The notes under the pieces are model-generated. The model was not told where the DNA came from, searched no databases, and worked only from the letters and a program-made list of their open reading frames with translations. A stretch of DNA of 64,000 bases from JBFAPK01 sp040676675. Its GTDB lineage: Bacteria; Actinomycetota; Actinomycetes; Mycobacteriales; Micromonosporaceae. Shown here piece after piece: positions 1 to 8,661 of the stretch. The stretch's first letter is position 1; every line of letters starts with the position of its first letter. A program made the translations under genes and the position numbers. Where the stretch lies: NCBI RefSeq assembly GCF_040676675.1, contig NZ_JBFAPK010000039.1, forward strand, positions 17,529 to 81,528, written 5' to 3'.

Positions 1-332
1 CGCTGCCCACGTACGCCCGGGGCCGGGTCGTGCTGCTCGGCGACGCCGCGCACGCCATGACGCCGCACCTCGGGCAGGGCGCCAACCAGGCGCTGGAGGA
101 CGCGGTGGTCCTCGCACGGACGGGAGACCCACGCGAGTACGACCGGTTGCGCCGCCCGCGCAGCCAGCGGGTGGCCCGCGCCTCCCGGCAGGCCGGGCGG
201 CTCACCGCGGTGGAGAACCCGCTCGCCGTGGCGGCCCGCAACGCGCTCATGCGGCTCGTCCCGCAGCGGGCCGCGCTGCGCTCCATGGCGCGCTACGCCG
301 ACTGGCGACCGCCGGCGGACGGCCGGGCGTGA
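1..332 (+). CDS. FAD-dependent monooxygenase, C-terminal fragment
   Basis: The reading frame is open from base 3 and is cut by the window edge; only about 110 C-terminal residues are present. They include GDAAHAMTPHLGQGANQALE, the conserved FAD ribityl-binding GD motif of class A flavoprotein monooxygenases (PHBH fold), followed by the usual RRPRSQR segment. Family members hydroxylate or epoxidise aromatic or polyketide substrates with NAD(P)H and O2. The substrate cannot be told from this fragment. It converges on the hydrolase at 358 with only 25 bases between the stops. Confidence 0.85.
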   Translation, partial: LPTYARGRVVLLGDAAHAMTPHLGQGANQALEDAVVLARTGDPREYDRLRRPRSQRVARASRQAGRLTAVENPLAVAARNALMRLVPQRAALRSMARYADWRPPADGRA

Positions 333-357
333 CGGAGTCGGAGTTCACCGCGCGGGA

Positions 358-1236
358 TCAGCGGGCGAGCAGGTCGCGCAGCGCCTTGACCACGTCGGCG
401 GGGGCCTCCTCGGCCATGAAGTGACCGCAGGAGACCGTACGGTGGTCCAGGTCGGACGCCCAGGCGCCCCACCGCGCCTTCGCGTCGAAGCCCAGCGCCG
501 CGCCCCAGTCCTGCTGGAGCACGGTCACCGGCATCCGCAGCCGGTTCCCGGCCTCCCGGTCGGCGGTGTCGTCCGCCACGTCGACGAAGGCCGACGCGCG
601 GTAGTCCGCGACGATCGAGGTGACCGCGCCCCGGGAGGCGGCCAGGTACGCCGCCCGCACGTCGGCGGGGATCGCCTCCGGGTTGCGGCTCCAGATGTCC
701 AGGAAGTGTCCGAAGAACTCGTCGGCGCTGTTGCCGATCAGCCGCTCGGGCAGGCCGGGCGGCTGCGCCATCAGGTAGAGGTGGAACCCGACGGCGGCCG
801 TCGTACCGTGCATCACCTCCCAGGTGTCCAGGGTCGGCAGCACGTCCAGGGAGGCGAGGTGGGTGACGGCCGCCGGGTGGTCGAGTCCGGTCCGGATGGC
901 GACGAGCGCGCCCCGGTCGTGCCCGGCCAGGGCGAACCGCTCGTGCCCGAGGGCCCGCGCGAGGGCGACGACGTCGGCGCCCATGGTGCGCTTGGCGTAG
1001 GTGCGCCCGTCGGTGTCGGCCGGCTTGTCGCTGTCGCCGTACCCGCGCAGGTCGGGCACGATCACGGTGTGGTCCGCGGCCAGGTCGGCGGCGACGTGCC
1101 GCCACATCAGGTGGGTCTGCGGGAAGCCGTGCAGCAGCACGATCGGCCGGCCCGCGCCGCCGACGGCCACGTTGAGGGCCACGCCGTCGGCGACCGGAAC
1201 GCGTCGGTACTCGAATCCATCGATTCTGGGGGTCAT
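358..1236 (-). CDS. alpha/beta hydrolase, haloacetate dehalogenase / epoxide hydrolase type
   Basis: This is a 292-residue alpha/beta hydrolase. HGFPQTHLMW (about 36-45) is the oxyanion-hole segment. GHDRGA carries an aspartate nucleophile (D107) in place of serine, which is the mark of haloacetate dehalogenases and soluble epoxide hydrolases. LDVLPTLDTWE around 130 resembles fluoroacetate dehalogenases, and a late GHFMAEE supplies the histidine. The likely reaction is hydrolysis of a carbon-halogen bond or epoxide through an ester intermediate, in the cytosol. It is divergent from the SARP regulator at 1380, so the two may be linked by regulation. The exact substrate is not readable. Confidence 0.85.
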   Translation of the reverse strand: MTPRIDGFEYRRVPVADGVALNVAVGGAGRPIVLLHGFPQTHLMWRHVAADLAADHTVIVPDLRGYGDSDKPADTDGRTYAKRTMGADVVALARALGHERFALAGHDRGALVAIRTGLDHPAAVTHLASLDVLPTLDTWEVMHGTTAAVGFHLYLMAQPPGLPERLIGNSADEFFGHFLDIWSRNPEAIPADVRAAYLAASRGAVTSIVADYRASAFVDVADDTADREAGNRLRMPVTVLQQDWGAALGFDAKARWGAWASDLDHRTVSCGHFMAEEAPADVVKALRDLLAR

Positions 1237-1267
1237 CCGTTCAGCCTTTCCGCTGGTGGGACCGGTC

Positions 1268-1293
1268 GGCTGGTCCGGCCGGCCCGACCAGCC
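1268..1293. promoter_or_regulatory. 8-bp inverted repeat in divergent intergenic region
   Basis: GGCTGGTC (1268-1275) and GACCAGCC (1286-1293) are perfect inverted arms around a GC-only spacer, between the hydrolase and the SARP gene. This could be an operator, but chance inverted repeats are common in such GC-rich DNA. Confidence 0.3.
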
Positions 1294-1302
1294 TGCCCGG
1301 CT

Positions 1303-1352
1303 CCGATCAGCAACCGATCAGCCCGCGCGCAGCGCAGGCCCCGCCGTAGGCT
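1303..1352 (+). promoter_or_regulatory. candidate SARP direct-repeat site and -10 box
   Basis: CCGATCAGC occurs at 1303-1311 and again at 1314-1322, an 11-base offset. SARP regulators typically bind heptamer direct repeats spaced one helical turn apart. TAGGCT (1347-1352) fits the TAnnnT -10 pattern and would start transcription just before the GGAGG at 1361. The arrangement suggests autoregulation, though the gap to the -10 box is larger than in well-studied SARP promoters. Confidence 0.35.
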
Positions 1353-1379
1353 TCGGGCCGGGAGGTGCTCGGGTCGGTG

Positions 1380-4300
1380 GTGACGTTCGGCGTGCTCGGG
1401 CCGTTGGTGGCCGAAACCGGGCACGGTCCGGTCGGGCTGCGCGGCCCGCGGCACCGGGCGGTACTGGCCCGGCTGCTGATCGCTCGGCGCCGGGTGGTGC
1501 CCGTCCGCCGGCTCGTCGAGGACCTCTGGGACGACCCGCCCGAGGGGGCGGTCGGCGCCATCCAGACCTTCGTCGCCGCGCTGCGCCAGGCCATCGAGCC
1601 GAACCGGCCGCCCCGTACGCCGGCCCGGCTGCTGGTGACCGAGGCGCCCGGGTACGCGCTGCGGGCCGCCCCCGACGCGGTGGACGCCTGGCGGTTCGAG
1701 TCCGCGCTGACCGAGTCGAACGAGCTGCTGGCGGCGGGGCGGCCCGAGGCCGCGCTGGCCGGGCTGGAGGCCGCGCTCGGGCTGTGGCGGGGCCCCGCCT
1801 ACGCCGAGTTCGCCGACGAGCACTGGGCCCGCGCCGAGGTCACCCGGCTGCACGAGCTGCGGCTGCTCGGCGTGGAGCGGCGGGCGGAGGCGGCCCTGGC
1901 GCTCGGGCGGGCCGATGCCGTGGTCGCCGACCTGCGCGCCCAGGTGGCCGAGCACCCGTGGCGCGAGCACGCCTGGCGCCTGCTCGCGCTCGCCCTGTAC
2001 CGCTCGGGCCGGCAGGGCGACGCGCTGGACGCGCTGCGTACGGCGCGGGGCGTGCTCGTCGCGGACCTGGGTCTCGACCCGGGGCCCGAGCTGCGGCACC
2101 TGGAGGCGGACATCCTCGCGCAGGCACCCCGGCTGGACGCCCCGGCGGCGCGGCCCGTCGCGCCGCCGCCGGCCCCACCGGCACCCGCCCCGCCCACGCG
2201 GACCGGGCTGCTGCCGGCCGAGCCGGGTCCCGGGGTGCGGGGTGCGCCCGGCGAGCCGGGTCCTGGCGTGCCGGGCGGGCCGGGCGGGGCGCTCGCGGAC
2301 CGGCCCCGGCTGTTCGGGCGGGACGCCGAGTACGCCGAGCTGGCCCGTGCCGCCGCGGCGGTACGCACGGGCCGCCGGCTCGGGCTGGCCCTGCTCTCCG
2401 GCGACGCGGGCGCCGGCAAGACGGCCCTCGCCGAGGCGCTGGCCACCGGCCTGGCCGCCCAGGGCTGGACCACGGCCTGGGGCGGCAACCCGGAGCACGA
2501 GGGCGCGCCCGCCGCCTGGCCGTGGCACCGCATCCTCGCCGGCCTCGCCGAGCGCGGCCACGGCCCCGCACCGGCGACGGCGGCACCGCCCGCCGGCAGC
2601 GCGGAACCCGCGACGGACTCCGCGACGGACCGCGCGACAGACCACAGGTCGGAACCCGCGACGGACTCCGCGACGGACCGCGCGACAGACCACAGGTCGG
2701 AACCCGCGACAGACCCCGCGGCGGCCCGGTTCCGGATGCACCGCGCGGTGCTGTCCTATCTCGACGGTGTGGCCGCGCGGGGCCCGCTGCTGCTGGTCCT
2801 CGACGACCTGCACCGGGCCGGCGAGGAGACCCTGGCGCTGCTCGCCGCGCTGCTCGCCGAGCCGGTCACCGGACCGGTGCTGGTCCTCGGCACGTTCCGC
2901 ACCACCGAGATCTCCACCGGCCTCGCGGAACTGCTCGGCCGGGCCGCCCGCGCCGAGCCCAGCCGCGTCTACCTCGGCGGCCTGCCGGCGGAGGCGGTCG
3001 GCGAACTCGTCCACGCCACCACCGGGCGGGCGGTCCCCGAGGCGACGGCCCGCGCGATCCACGAGCGCAGCGGCGGCAACCCGTTCTTCGTACGCGAGCT
3101 GGCCCGGCTCCTCGACGCCCAGGGCGACGCCGCGCTCTCGGCGGTACCGGCCGGTGTCCGGGACGTCATCCGGCATCGGCTCGCCGCCCTGCCGGAGGCC
3201 ACTCGTACCGTGCTGCGGCAGGCCGCGGTGCTCGGCCGGGACGTGGACCTCGACCTGTTGATCCCGCTCGCCGGCGACGAGGAACTGGTGCTCGACGCGG
3301 TGGACTCGGCGCTGCTGGGCGGCTTCCTGGTCGAGTCCGGGCCGGACCGTTCCCGGTTCGCGCACGCGCTGGTGCGCGACGCCCTGTACGAGGAGGTCTC
3401 CCAGGCCCGGCGGGCGCGTTGGCACGGCCGCATCGCCGAGACGCTGGAGGCGCTGCGCCCGGGCGACGTCGAGGCCCTGGCCCACCACTTCCTGCTGGCC
3501 CCGGGCCGGCCGGCGGCGGCGAAGGCGGCCCGCTACGCCGCCGCCGCGGCCGACCGGGCGCAGCGCCGGTTCGCCCCGCACGAGGCCGCCCGGCTGTGGC
3601 GGGCCGCCCTGGCCGCGCACGACCGGGCGGTACCGGAGCGGACCGCGCCGGACGGGACGGCGCCCGACCCGACCGCCGAGGCCGCCGAGCGGACCCGGCT
3701 GGAGCTGGTGACTGGGCTGGTGCGCGCCCTCGCCGTGACCGGGAACCTGGAACAGGCCCGGCGGCACCGGGCCGAGGCGATCACCACCGCCGAGCGGCTC
3801 GCCGATCCAGAGCTGACCGCCCGGGTGCTCGGCGCGTTCGACGTGCCGGGGATCTGGACGGCCAACGACGATCCGGCGCTGGCCGCGCGGATCGTCGCGG
3901 TCATCCGGCGCACCCTCGCCGCGCTCGGGGACGGCCCGAGCGCCGAACGGGCCCGGCTGCTCGGCGCGCTCGCCATGGAGCTGCGCGGCACCCGGTCCGC
4001 CGAGGGCCGGGCGGCGGCGGTCGAGGCGGAGGCCATCGCCCGCCGGCTCGGCGACCCCGCGCTGCTCGCCTTCGCCCTCAACGGCCGGTTCATGCACGCC
4101 TTCGAGCGGGCCGGGCTCGCGCCGCGGCGGGCCGCGATCGGTACCGAGCTGGTCGAGCTGGCCGCCGCGCACGAGCTGGTCGCCTTCGAGGTGCTCGGGC
4201 ACCTCGTGCTGCTCCAGGCGCGTTCGGCGCTGGCCGACTTCGCCGCGGCCGACGCGCACGCGGCCGCGGCCGACCGGCTCGCGCGGCGGTACGACATCCC

Positions 4301-4883
4301 GCTGGTCGGCGTCTTCACCGACTGGTACGCGGCGCTGCGGCTCGCCGTGGCGGGGCGTACCGGGCCGGCCGAGGAGAGGTACCGGAGCGCGGCGACCCGG
4401 CTCGGCGGCACGGGCATGTGGGGACTGGAACCAGGGCTGCTGCCACTGGCCCTGCTCGCCCCACGGCTGCGGGACGGAACCGTGCCCGGGGTGGACCCGG
4501 ACGCCGACTGGGGACCGTACCGGGACTGGGTACGGCCGCTCGGCCGGCTCGCGGCCGGCGACCGCGCCGGGGCGCTGGCGGCGCTGGCGGCCATACCGGA
4601 GTCGCCGCACGACCTGCTTCGCGAGGCGCGCGCCTGCCTCGTCGCGGTGGCCGCCGTCGCGCTGCGGGACCGCCCGGCGATGGAACGCGGCTACGCCGAG
4701 CTGCTGCCCGCCGCCGACGAGCTGGCGGGCGCCGGCAGCGGGCTGCTCACCCTCGGTCCGGTCGCCGGTCACCTCGCGCGGCTCGCCGCCGGGCTCGGCC
4801 GGCCGGCGCGGGCCCGGGAGCACGAACGCCAGGCGGCGGAGGTCGCCGAGCGGGCCGCCCGCGCGACACCTGCCATCCGTTGA
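1380..4883 (+). CDS. AfsR/SARP-family transcriptional regulator with NTPase and TPR-like C-terminus
   Basis: This is a large regulator of about 1167 residues. In order it has an OmpR-type winged helix (about 1-90, starting VTFGVLGPL), a bacterial transcriptional activator domain (about 95-240), a Pro/Gly linker, and an AAA/STAND-like NTPase. Walker A is GDAGAGKT near residue 340 and Walker B is LLLVLDDLH near 470. A long alpha-helical repeat region follows. Such proteins activate secondary-metabolite or stress genes. I chose GTG 1380 because the homologous domain begins there and GGAGG lies at 1361; an in-frame GTG at 1365 overlaps that ribosome site. A 48-base tandem duplication sits between the Walker motifs. 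Confidence 0.88.
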   Translation: MTFGVLGPLVAETGHGPVGLRGPRHRAVLARLLIARRRVVPVRRLVEDLWDDPPEGAVGAIQTFVAALRQAIEPNRPPRTPARLLVTEAPGYALRAAPDAVDAWRFESALTESNELLAAGRPEAALAGLEAALGLWRGPAYAEFADEHWARAEVTRLHELRLLGVERRAEAALALGRADAVVADLRAQVAEHPWREHAWRLLALALYRSGRQGDALDALRTARGVLVADLGLDPGPELRHLEADILAQAPRLDAPAARPVAPPPAPPAPAPPTRTGLLPAEPGPGVRGAPGEPGPGVPGGPGGALADRPRLFGRDAEYAELARAAAAVRTGRRLGLALLSGDAGAGKTALAEALATGLAAQGWTTAWGGNPEHEGAPAAWPWHRILAGLAERGHGPAPATAAPPAGSAEPATDSATDRATDHRSEPATDSATDRATDHRSEPATDPAAARFRMHRAVLSYLDGVAARGPLLLVLDDLHRAGEETLALLAALLAEPVTGPVLVLGTFRTTEISTGLAELLGRAARAEPSRVYLGGLPAEAVGELVHATTGRAVPEATARAIHERSGGNPFFVRELARLLDAQGDAALSAVPAGVRDVIRHRLAALPEATRTVLRQAAVLGRDVDLDLLIPLAGDEELVLDAVDSALLGGFLVESGPDRSRFAHALVRDALYEEVSQARRARWHGRIAETLEALRPGDVEALAHHFLLAPGRPAAAKAARYAAAAADRAQRRFAPHEAARLWRAALAAHDRAVPERTAPDGTAPDPTAEAAERTRLELVTGLVRALAVTGNLEQARRHRAEAITTAERLADPELTARVLGAFDVPGIWTANDDPALAARIVAVIRRTLAALGDGPSAERARLLGALAMELRGTRSAEGRAAAVEAEAIARRLGDPALLAFALNGRFMHAFERAGLAPRRAAIGTELVELAAAHELVAFEVLGHLVLLQARSALADFAAADAHAAAADRLARRYDIPLVGVFTDWYAALRLAVAGRTGPAEERYRSAATRLGGTGMWGLEPGLLPLALLAPRLRDGTVPGVDPDADWGPYRDWVRPLGRLAAGDRAGALAALAAIPESPHDLLREARACLVAVAAVALRDRPAMERGYAELLPAADELAGAGSGLLTLGPVAGHLARLAAGLGRPARAREHERQAAEVAERAARATPAIR
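2603..2710 (+). repeat. 48-bp tandem duplication inside the SARP gene
   Basis: Two identical 48-base units (2603-2650, 2651-2698) and 12 bases of a third encode a 16-residue repeat rich in Ala, Thr, Asp and Arg (EPATDSATDRATDHRS). It lies in a low-complexity loop between Walker A and Walker B, and the unit length keeps the frame. Confidence 0.95.
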
Positions 4884-4935
4884 AAGATCAGACAACGGTC
4901 GCCCCACGGTCAGCTGCCGCAGGCATCCTGCCCGG

Positions 4936-6477
4936 GTGCCGAAGCTACCCGCCGTCACCGCCTACCGCGTCCTCGGTACCGCCGGTGCGGCGATACTGGC
5001 CTGCGCCGGTTGGGCGGCCGGGGCGTTGCCCGTCCACCAGCCCGACACCCCGCTCTGGCTCATCCACTGGCGCGACCACTCGCGGCCGGCGCTGCTCGGC
5101 GGATACCTGGGGCTGACGCTGCTGACGGTGGCGTGGTGGTGGGCCGGGCGGGAACTCCAGCGCCACGGCGGCGTGGACCGGCGCAGCCTGCTGACCACGC
5201 TCGCGCTCTGGTCGAGCCCACTGCTGCTGGGTCCGCCGCTGTTCAGCCGGGACGTCTACAGCTACCTGGCGCAGGGGTCGATGGTGCTGACCGACATCGA
5301 CGTCTACCGCTTCGGCGTCTCGCGGCTCGGCGGGCGGCTCGCCGCCGAGGTGCCGGCGATGTGGCAGCACACGCCAGCACCGTACGGGCCGCTCTTCCTC
5401 GGCCTGGCCGCCGTGGTCGCGGGCCTGGTCGGTACGAAGGTGACGGTCGGCATCCTCGGCATGCGGCTGCTGGCGCTGGCCGGCGTCGGCCTGCTGGTCG
5501 TCTTCCTGCCCCGGCTCGCCCGCCACTGCGGCGTACCGCCGATGGCGGCGCTCTGGCTCGGGGTGCTGAACCCGCTGGTGCCGCTGCACCTGATCGCCGG
5601 GGCGCACAACGAGGCGGTGATGCTGGGGCTGCTGGTGCCGGGGCTCTGCCTGGCCTTCGAGCGCCGCTTCGTCCTGGCCACGGTCCTGGTCACGCTCGCG
5701 GCGCTGGTGAAGGCGCCCGCCGTGGCCGGGCTGCTGGTGGTGGTCTCGCTCTGGGCTCCGTACCGTCTCGGCGGCCTGGCGGCGCTGCGGGCCGGCGGCG
5801 TCATGGCCGCGCTGCGGGCCGGCGGCGTCATGGCCGCGCTGCGGGCCGGGGTGCCGGCGCTGCTGGGCACCGCCGCCATCGCGGCCGTCACCACGGCCGC
5901 CGTCTCGGCCGTCACCGGCATCGGCTACGGCTGGCTCGCCGCCCTCAGCACGCCGATCTCCAAGCACAGCTGGTCGCTCTCCAGCGCGCTCGGCCGGGGC
6001 TCGACCGCCCTGCTGGAGGCGCTCGGGGTCGAGGCCGGCGAGGCGCCGATGCGGTTCTGGCTCTGGGCCGGCCTGCTCGCCGCCCTGGGTACCGCCGCGT
6101 TCGCCTGGTGGCACCGGCACCGGCTGGGCCCCGCGTACGCCCTCGGGCTGGCCCTGGCCGCGGTGGCCCTGCTCGGTCCGGCCACCCGCCCCTGGTACGG
6201 GCTCTGGGGGCTGGTGCCGCTGGCCGCCTCCGCCCCACCCGGACGGGTACGCGGGCTGGTGGCCGCGGGCGCCACCGCGCTGGCGTTCGTGACGATGCCC
6301 GACGGCTTCGGCCCGGACGGCGACAAGTTCCTGCTCGCCGTCGCCGGGGTGCTGCTCGGGGTGGTGGCGGTGCTGCTCGTCCTCGCGACCCGGGCCCACC
6401 CGCGCGCCCTGCCCGGCGGGATCGCCGCCCCGCTGCCCGAGCGCATCGCCGCCCCGCTGCCGGGTACGCCCCGATGA
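4936..6477 (+). CDS. MptB-like polyprenol-phosphomannose alpha-1,6-mannosyltransferase
   Basis: This is a 513-residue polytopic protein with about a dozen hydrophobic segments. After the first membrane helix it carries FSRDVYSYLAQG, whose D106 matches the acidic catalytic motif in the first periplasmic loop of GT-C transferases. The overall pattern matches MptB, which extends lipomannan-type glycolipid backbones on the outer face of the membrane using polyprenol-phosphate mannose. A GTG start is used. It overlaps the next gene by ATGA, so the two are translationally coupled. A 27-base duplication (5791-5844) lengthens one loop. The acceptor in this organism is unknown. Confidence 0.8.
   Translation: MPKLPAVTAYRVLGTAGAAILACAGWAAGALPVHQPDTPLWLIHWRDHSRPALLGGYLGLTLLTVAWWWAGRELQRHGGVDRRSLLTTLALWSSPLLLGPPLFSRDVYSYLAQGSMVLTDIDVYRFGVSRLGGRLAAEVPAMWQHTPAPYGPLFLGLAAVVAGLVGTKVTVGILGMRLLALAGVGLLVVFLPRLARHCGVPPMAALWLGVLNPLVPLHLIAGAHNEAVMLGLLVPGLCLAFERRFVLATVLVTLAALVKAPAVAGLLVVVSLWAPYRLGGLAALRAGGVMAALRAGGVMAALRAGVPALLGTAAIAAVTTAAVSAVTGIGYGWLAALSTPISKHSWSLSSALGRGSTALLEALGVEAGEAPMRFWLWAGLLAALGTAAFAWWHRHRLGPAYALGLALAAVALLGPATRPWYGLWGLVPLAASAPPGRVRGLVAAGATALAFVTMPDGFGPDGDKFLLAVAGVLLGVVAVLLVLATRAHPRALPGGIAAPLPERIAAPLPGTPR
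5791..5844 (+). repeat. 27-bp tandem duplication in mannosyltransferase gene
   Basis: Two identical 27-base units encode AGGVMAALR twice, extending an Ala/Leu-rich segment near a membrane helix. The reading frame is kept. Confidence 0.95.
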
Positions 6478-7745
6478 GCCGCACGTACCGCCGGGCCGCG
6501 CTGGTCTGCGGGCTGGCGCTGGGGATCGCGGTGGCGATCGCCCTGCTCCCCGGCCATCGTGGCTGGTTCGACGTGGGCGTCTACCACGGCGCCGTCAACT
6601 ACTGGGTGCACGACGGCGGGCAACTCTACGACTACCTGCGGCCCGGCACCAGGTACGGCTTCACGTACCCGCCGTTCGCGGCGGTCTGCATGCTGCCGAT
6701 GGCGCTGCTCGGCTGGTACCCGACCATCGCCGCCAACCTGCTGCTCACCGCCCTGGCCGCCGGTTTCCTGCTCTGGCTGCTCGTCGACCCGCTCGCGGCG
6801 CGGCTGCCCGTACCGCGCTGGTTCACCTTCGGGATCGCCGTCTGCCTCTTCGCGGCGCTCAACCCGGTCCGCGACACGGTCAGCTTCGGCCAGATCAACC
6901 TGCTCCTCGTGGCGCTGGTCTACCTCGACCTGTGGCTGCTGGAGCGGGGCAGCCGCCTCGCCGGAATCGGCATCGGGCTCGCCGCCGCGATCAAGCTGAC
7001 CCCGGCCGTCTTCGTCGGGTACCTGCTGCTCACCCGCCGCTGGCGGGCCGCCGTCACGGCCGTCGGCTGCGCGGTGGCGAGCACGCTGCTGGCCGCGACC
7101 GTGGCGCCGGCGGCCTCGCTGACCTACTTCGCCGAGGCGATGTGGGACACCGGCCGGATCGGCGTGCTCGGCTACATCTCCAACCAGTCCCTGTCGGGTC
7201 TGGTGGCCCGCTGGGATCCGCCCGGCCCGGACGGGCCGACCTGGCTCCTGCTGGTCGGCGTGGTGCTCGCCGCCTGGGCCTGGCGGGCCCGCTGGGCGGG
7301 GCAGCTCGGCGACGACCGGGCCGGATTCGCCCTGACCGGCCTGGCCGGGTGCCTGGTCAGCCCGATCACCTGGGTGCACCACCTGGTCTGGGCGGTGCCG
7401 GCGCTGGTGGCGCTCGCCGCGGTGACGCTCCCGTGGCCGCCCGCCGGGGCGGCCCGGCGGCGGTTCCGGTTCGGCGTCGGGGCGTACCTGGTGCTGGTCA
7501 GCGGCCTGGTCTGGCTCTGGTCGGTGGACCACCGGGGCGTGCTCGGGTTCGTGGGCGGCAGCAGCTACGTGCTGGTCACGCTCGGCCTGCTCGCCCTGCT
7601 GCCGATCCGCCCCGGCCGCCCGGCCGTACCGACCACCCTGCCCGAGCGCACCGCGGTACCGGCGGAAGTGCCCGACCGCACCGCGGTACCGGCGGAAGTG
7701 CCCGACCGGACCGCCGCGCCGGCCACCGTGCCCGACCGCGCCTGA
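6474..7745 (+). CDS. GT87-family (DUF2029) polyprenol-phosphomannose mannosyltransferase
   Basis: This is a 423-residue integral membrane protein beginning at the ATG that overlaps the stop of the upstream transferase. WFDVGVYHGAVNYW (about 31-44) holds the Asp (D33) expected after the first helix of GT-C/GT87 alpha-mannosyltransferases such as PimE. TYPPF and many Leu/Ala helices follow. With its neighbour it probably adds mannose to a membrane glycolipid or lipoglycan outside the cell. The C-terminus is a soluble tail of degenerate decapeptide repeats (VPAEVPDRTA) not expected for the family. Confidence 0.8.
   Translation: MSRTYRRAALVCGLALGIAVAIALLPGHRGWFDVGVYHGAVNYWVHDGGQLYDYLRPGTRYGFTYPPFAAVCMLPMALLGWYPTIAANLLLTALAAGFLLWLLVDPLAARLPVPRWFTFGIAVCLFAALNPVRDTVSFGQINLLLVALVYLDLWLLERGSRLAGIGIGLAAAIKLTPAVFVGYLLLTRRWRAAVTAVGCAVASTLLAATVAPAASLTYFAEAMWDTGRIGVLGYISNQSLSGLVARWDPPGPDGPTWLLLVGVVLAAWAWRARWAGQLGDDRAGFALTGLAGCLVSPITWVHHLVWAVPALVALAAVTLPWPPAGAARRRFRFGVGAYLVLVSGLVWLWSVDHRGVLGFVGGSSYVLVTLGLLALLPIRPGRPAVPTTLPERTAVPAEVPDRTAVPAEVPDRTAAPATVPDRA
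7651..7740 (+). repeat. 30-bp tandem repeats in the 3' end of the GT87 gene
   Basis: One 30-base unit (7651-7680) is repeated almost exactly (7681-7710), with a diverged third copy (7711-7740) and a more diverged one before them. They encode the Pro/Glu/Asp/Arg tail of the transferase. Confidence 0.9.
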
Positions 7746-7954
7746 CCATTTCCGGCCCGCCGTTCGTCGGGGACGGCCGGAACTCTGGCCGGATCCGCTC
7801 TCGCCGCCGGGCCGGATTCGCCTCGCGCCGAACCCTCGGCGCGCTCGTTGTTCACACCCTATTGATTGATGTCCGCTCCCGGAGACCAAACAAATCGCGC
7901 GTGCTGACGATGGAGGAGCCCGAGTAGAACGACGATGGGGAGGCTGGTACGCCG

Positions 7955-8566
7955 ATGACCATCCGAAGCACGATGACACGAATGTCGGTGGCGGTGATCG
8001 CGGTCTGGTGCGCGATCGCGGTCGCGCCCGCGGCCCGGGCCGGCACCGCCGAGGCCGCGGCGGGCGGAGGCGCCACGGGCGTCACGCACCGCACGGTGAA
8101 GCTGGTGGCCGGACCGAGCCCGGAGAAGAAGGCGGCGCTGCGGGCGGCCGGCGTGGCGGACGACCCGCCGCCCTTCACCTGCTACTTCAACATCTGGGAG
8201 GCCAGTTGGCCCGGCGGGAACCCGGCTCCGATCACCTTCTCCAGCTCGCTGGAGTGCGGCGACGCCCCGCCCGGACCGTGGCAGATCTTCACGCTGAAGA
8301 CGGAGCTGCGCAACGTCGCGACCGGATTCGTCGAGGCGGAGGGACCGGCCCTCGACGGCATCCTGGAGGGGCGGGTGACCAGCGGCGCGACCTCGGTTCC
8401 GCTGCAACGTCCGGCCGCCCACTACGTCCGGCAGGTGAGTTCCATCCTGAACCTGCCGGACGAGAGCGGCGCCTACGACATCTGGTACTACCTGCCGGCG
8501 GAATGCACCGGCGTGGGCGGGCCGCTCGCGGAATGCGACTTCCGGAACGCTCCGTTCACCGTCTGA
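7955..8566 (+). CDS. secreted protein of unknown function
   Basis: This is a 203-residue protein with a Sec signal peptide: a positively charged start, a hydrophobic MSVAVIAVWCAIAVAPAA stretch, and probable cleavage near ARAG. The mature part is Gly/Ala-rich at first, then contains four cysteines (FTCYF, LECGD, AECTG, AECDF) that could form two disulfides. GGGGAGG upstream supports the ATG. I recognise no family. It has no close co-directional neighbour, and a hairpin terminator follows the stop. Confidence 0.8.
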   Translation: MTIRSTMTRMSVAVIAVWCAIAVAPAARAGTAEAAAGGGATGVTHRTVKLVAGPSPEKKAALRAAGVADDPPPFTCYFNIWEASWPGGNPAPITFSSSLECGDAPPGPWQIFTLKTELRNVATGFVEAEGPALDGILEGRVTSGATSVPLQRPAAHYVRQVSSILNLPDESGAYDIWYYLPAECTGVGGPLAECDFRNAPFTV

Positions 8567-8601
8567 CGGTGGGTAGGGAGACCCTCGCCGAGGGCTGAAA
8601 C

Positions 8602-8640
8602 GTACGGGCCGCCGGGGCGGAAAGCCCCGACGGCCCGTAC
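8602..8640. terminator. bidirectional hairpin terminator
   Basis: Arms at 8602-8618 and 8624-8640 form a 17-base stem (outer GTACGGGCCG, one mismatch, then GGGGC) with a GGAAA loop. It sits between convergent genes ending at 8566 and 8662. There is no strong T tract, as is usual in high-GC actinomycetes. Confidence 0.75.
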
Positions 8641-8661
8641 CGGCGTGCCGCTGTTGCGCTG

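Noticed and set aside
1233..4958. A very long open frame on the minus strand opposite the SARP gene
   Set aside because: It is the antisense shadow of a high-GC coding sequence. It has biased Arg/Pro/Gly content and no domain, whereas the plus strand has clear conserved motifs.
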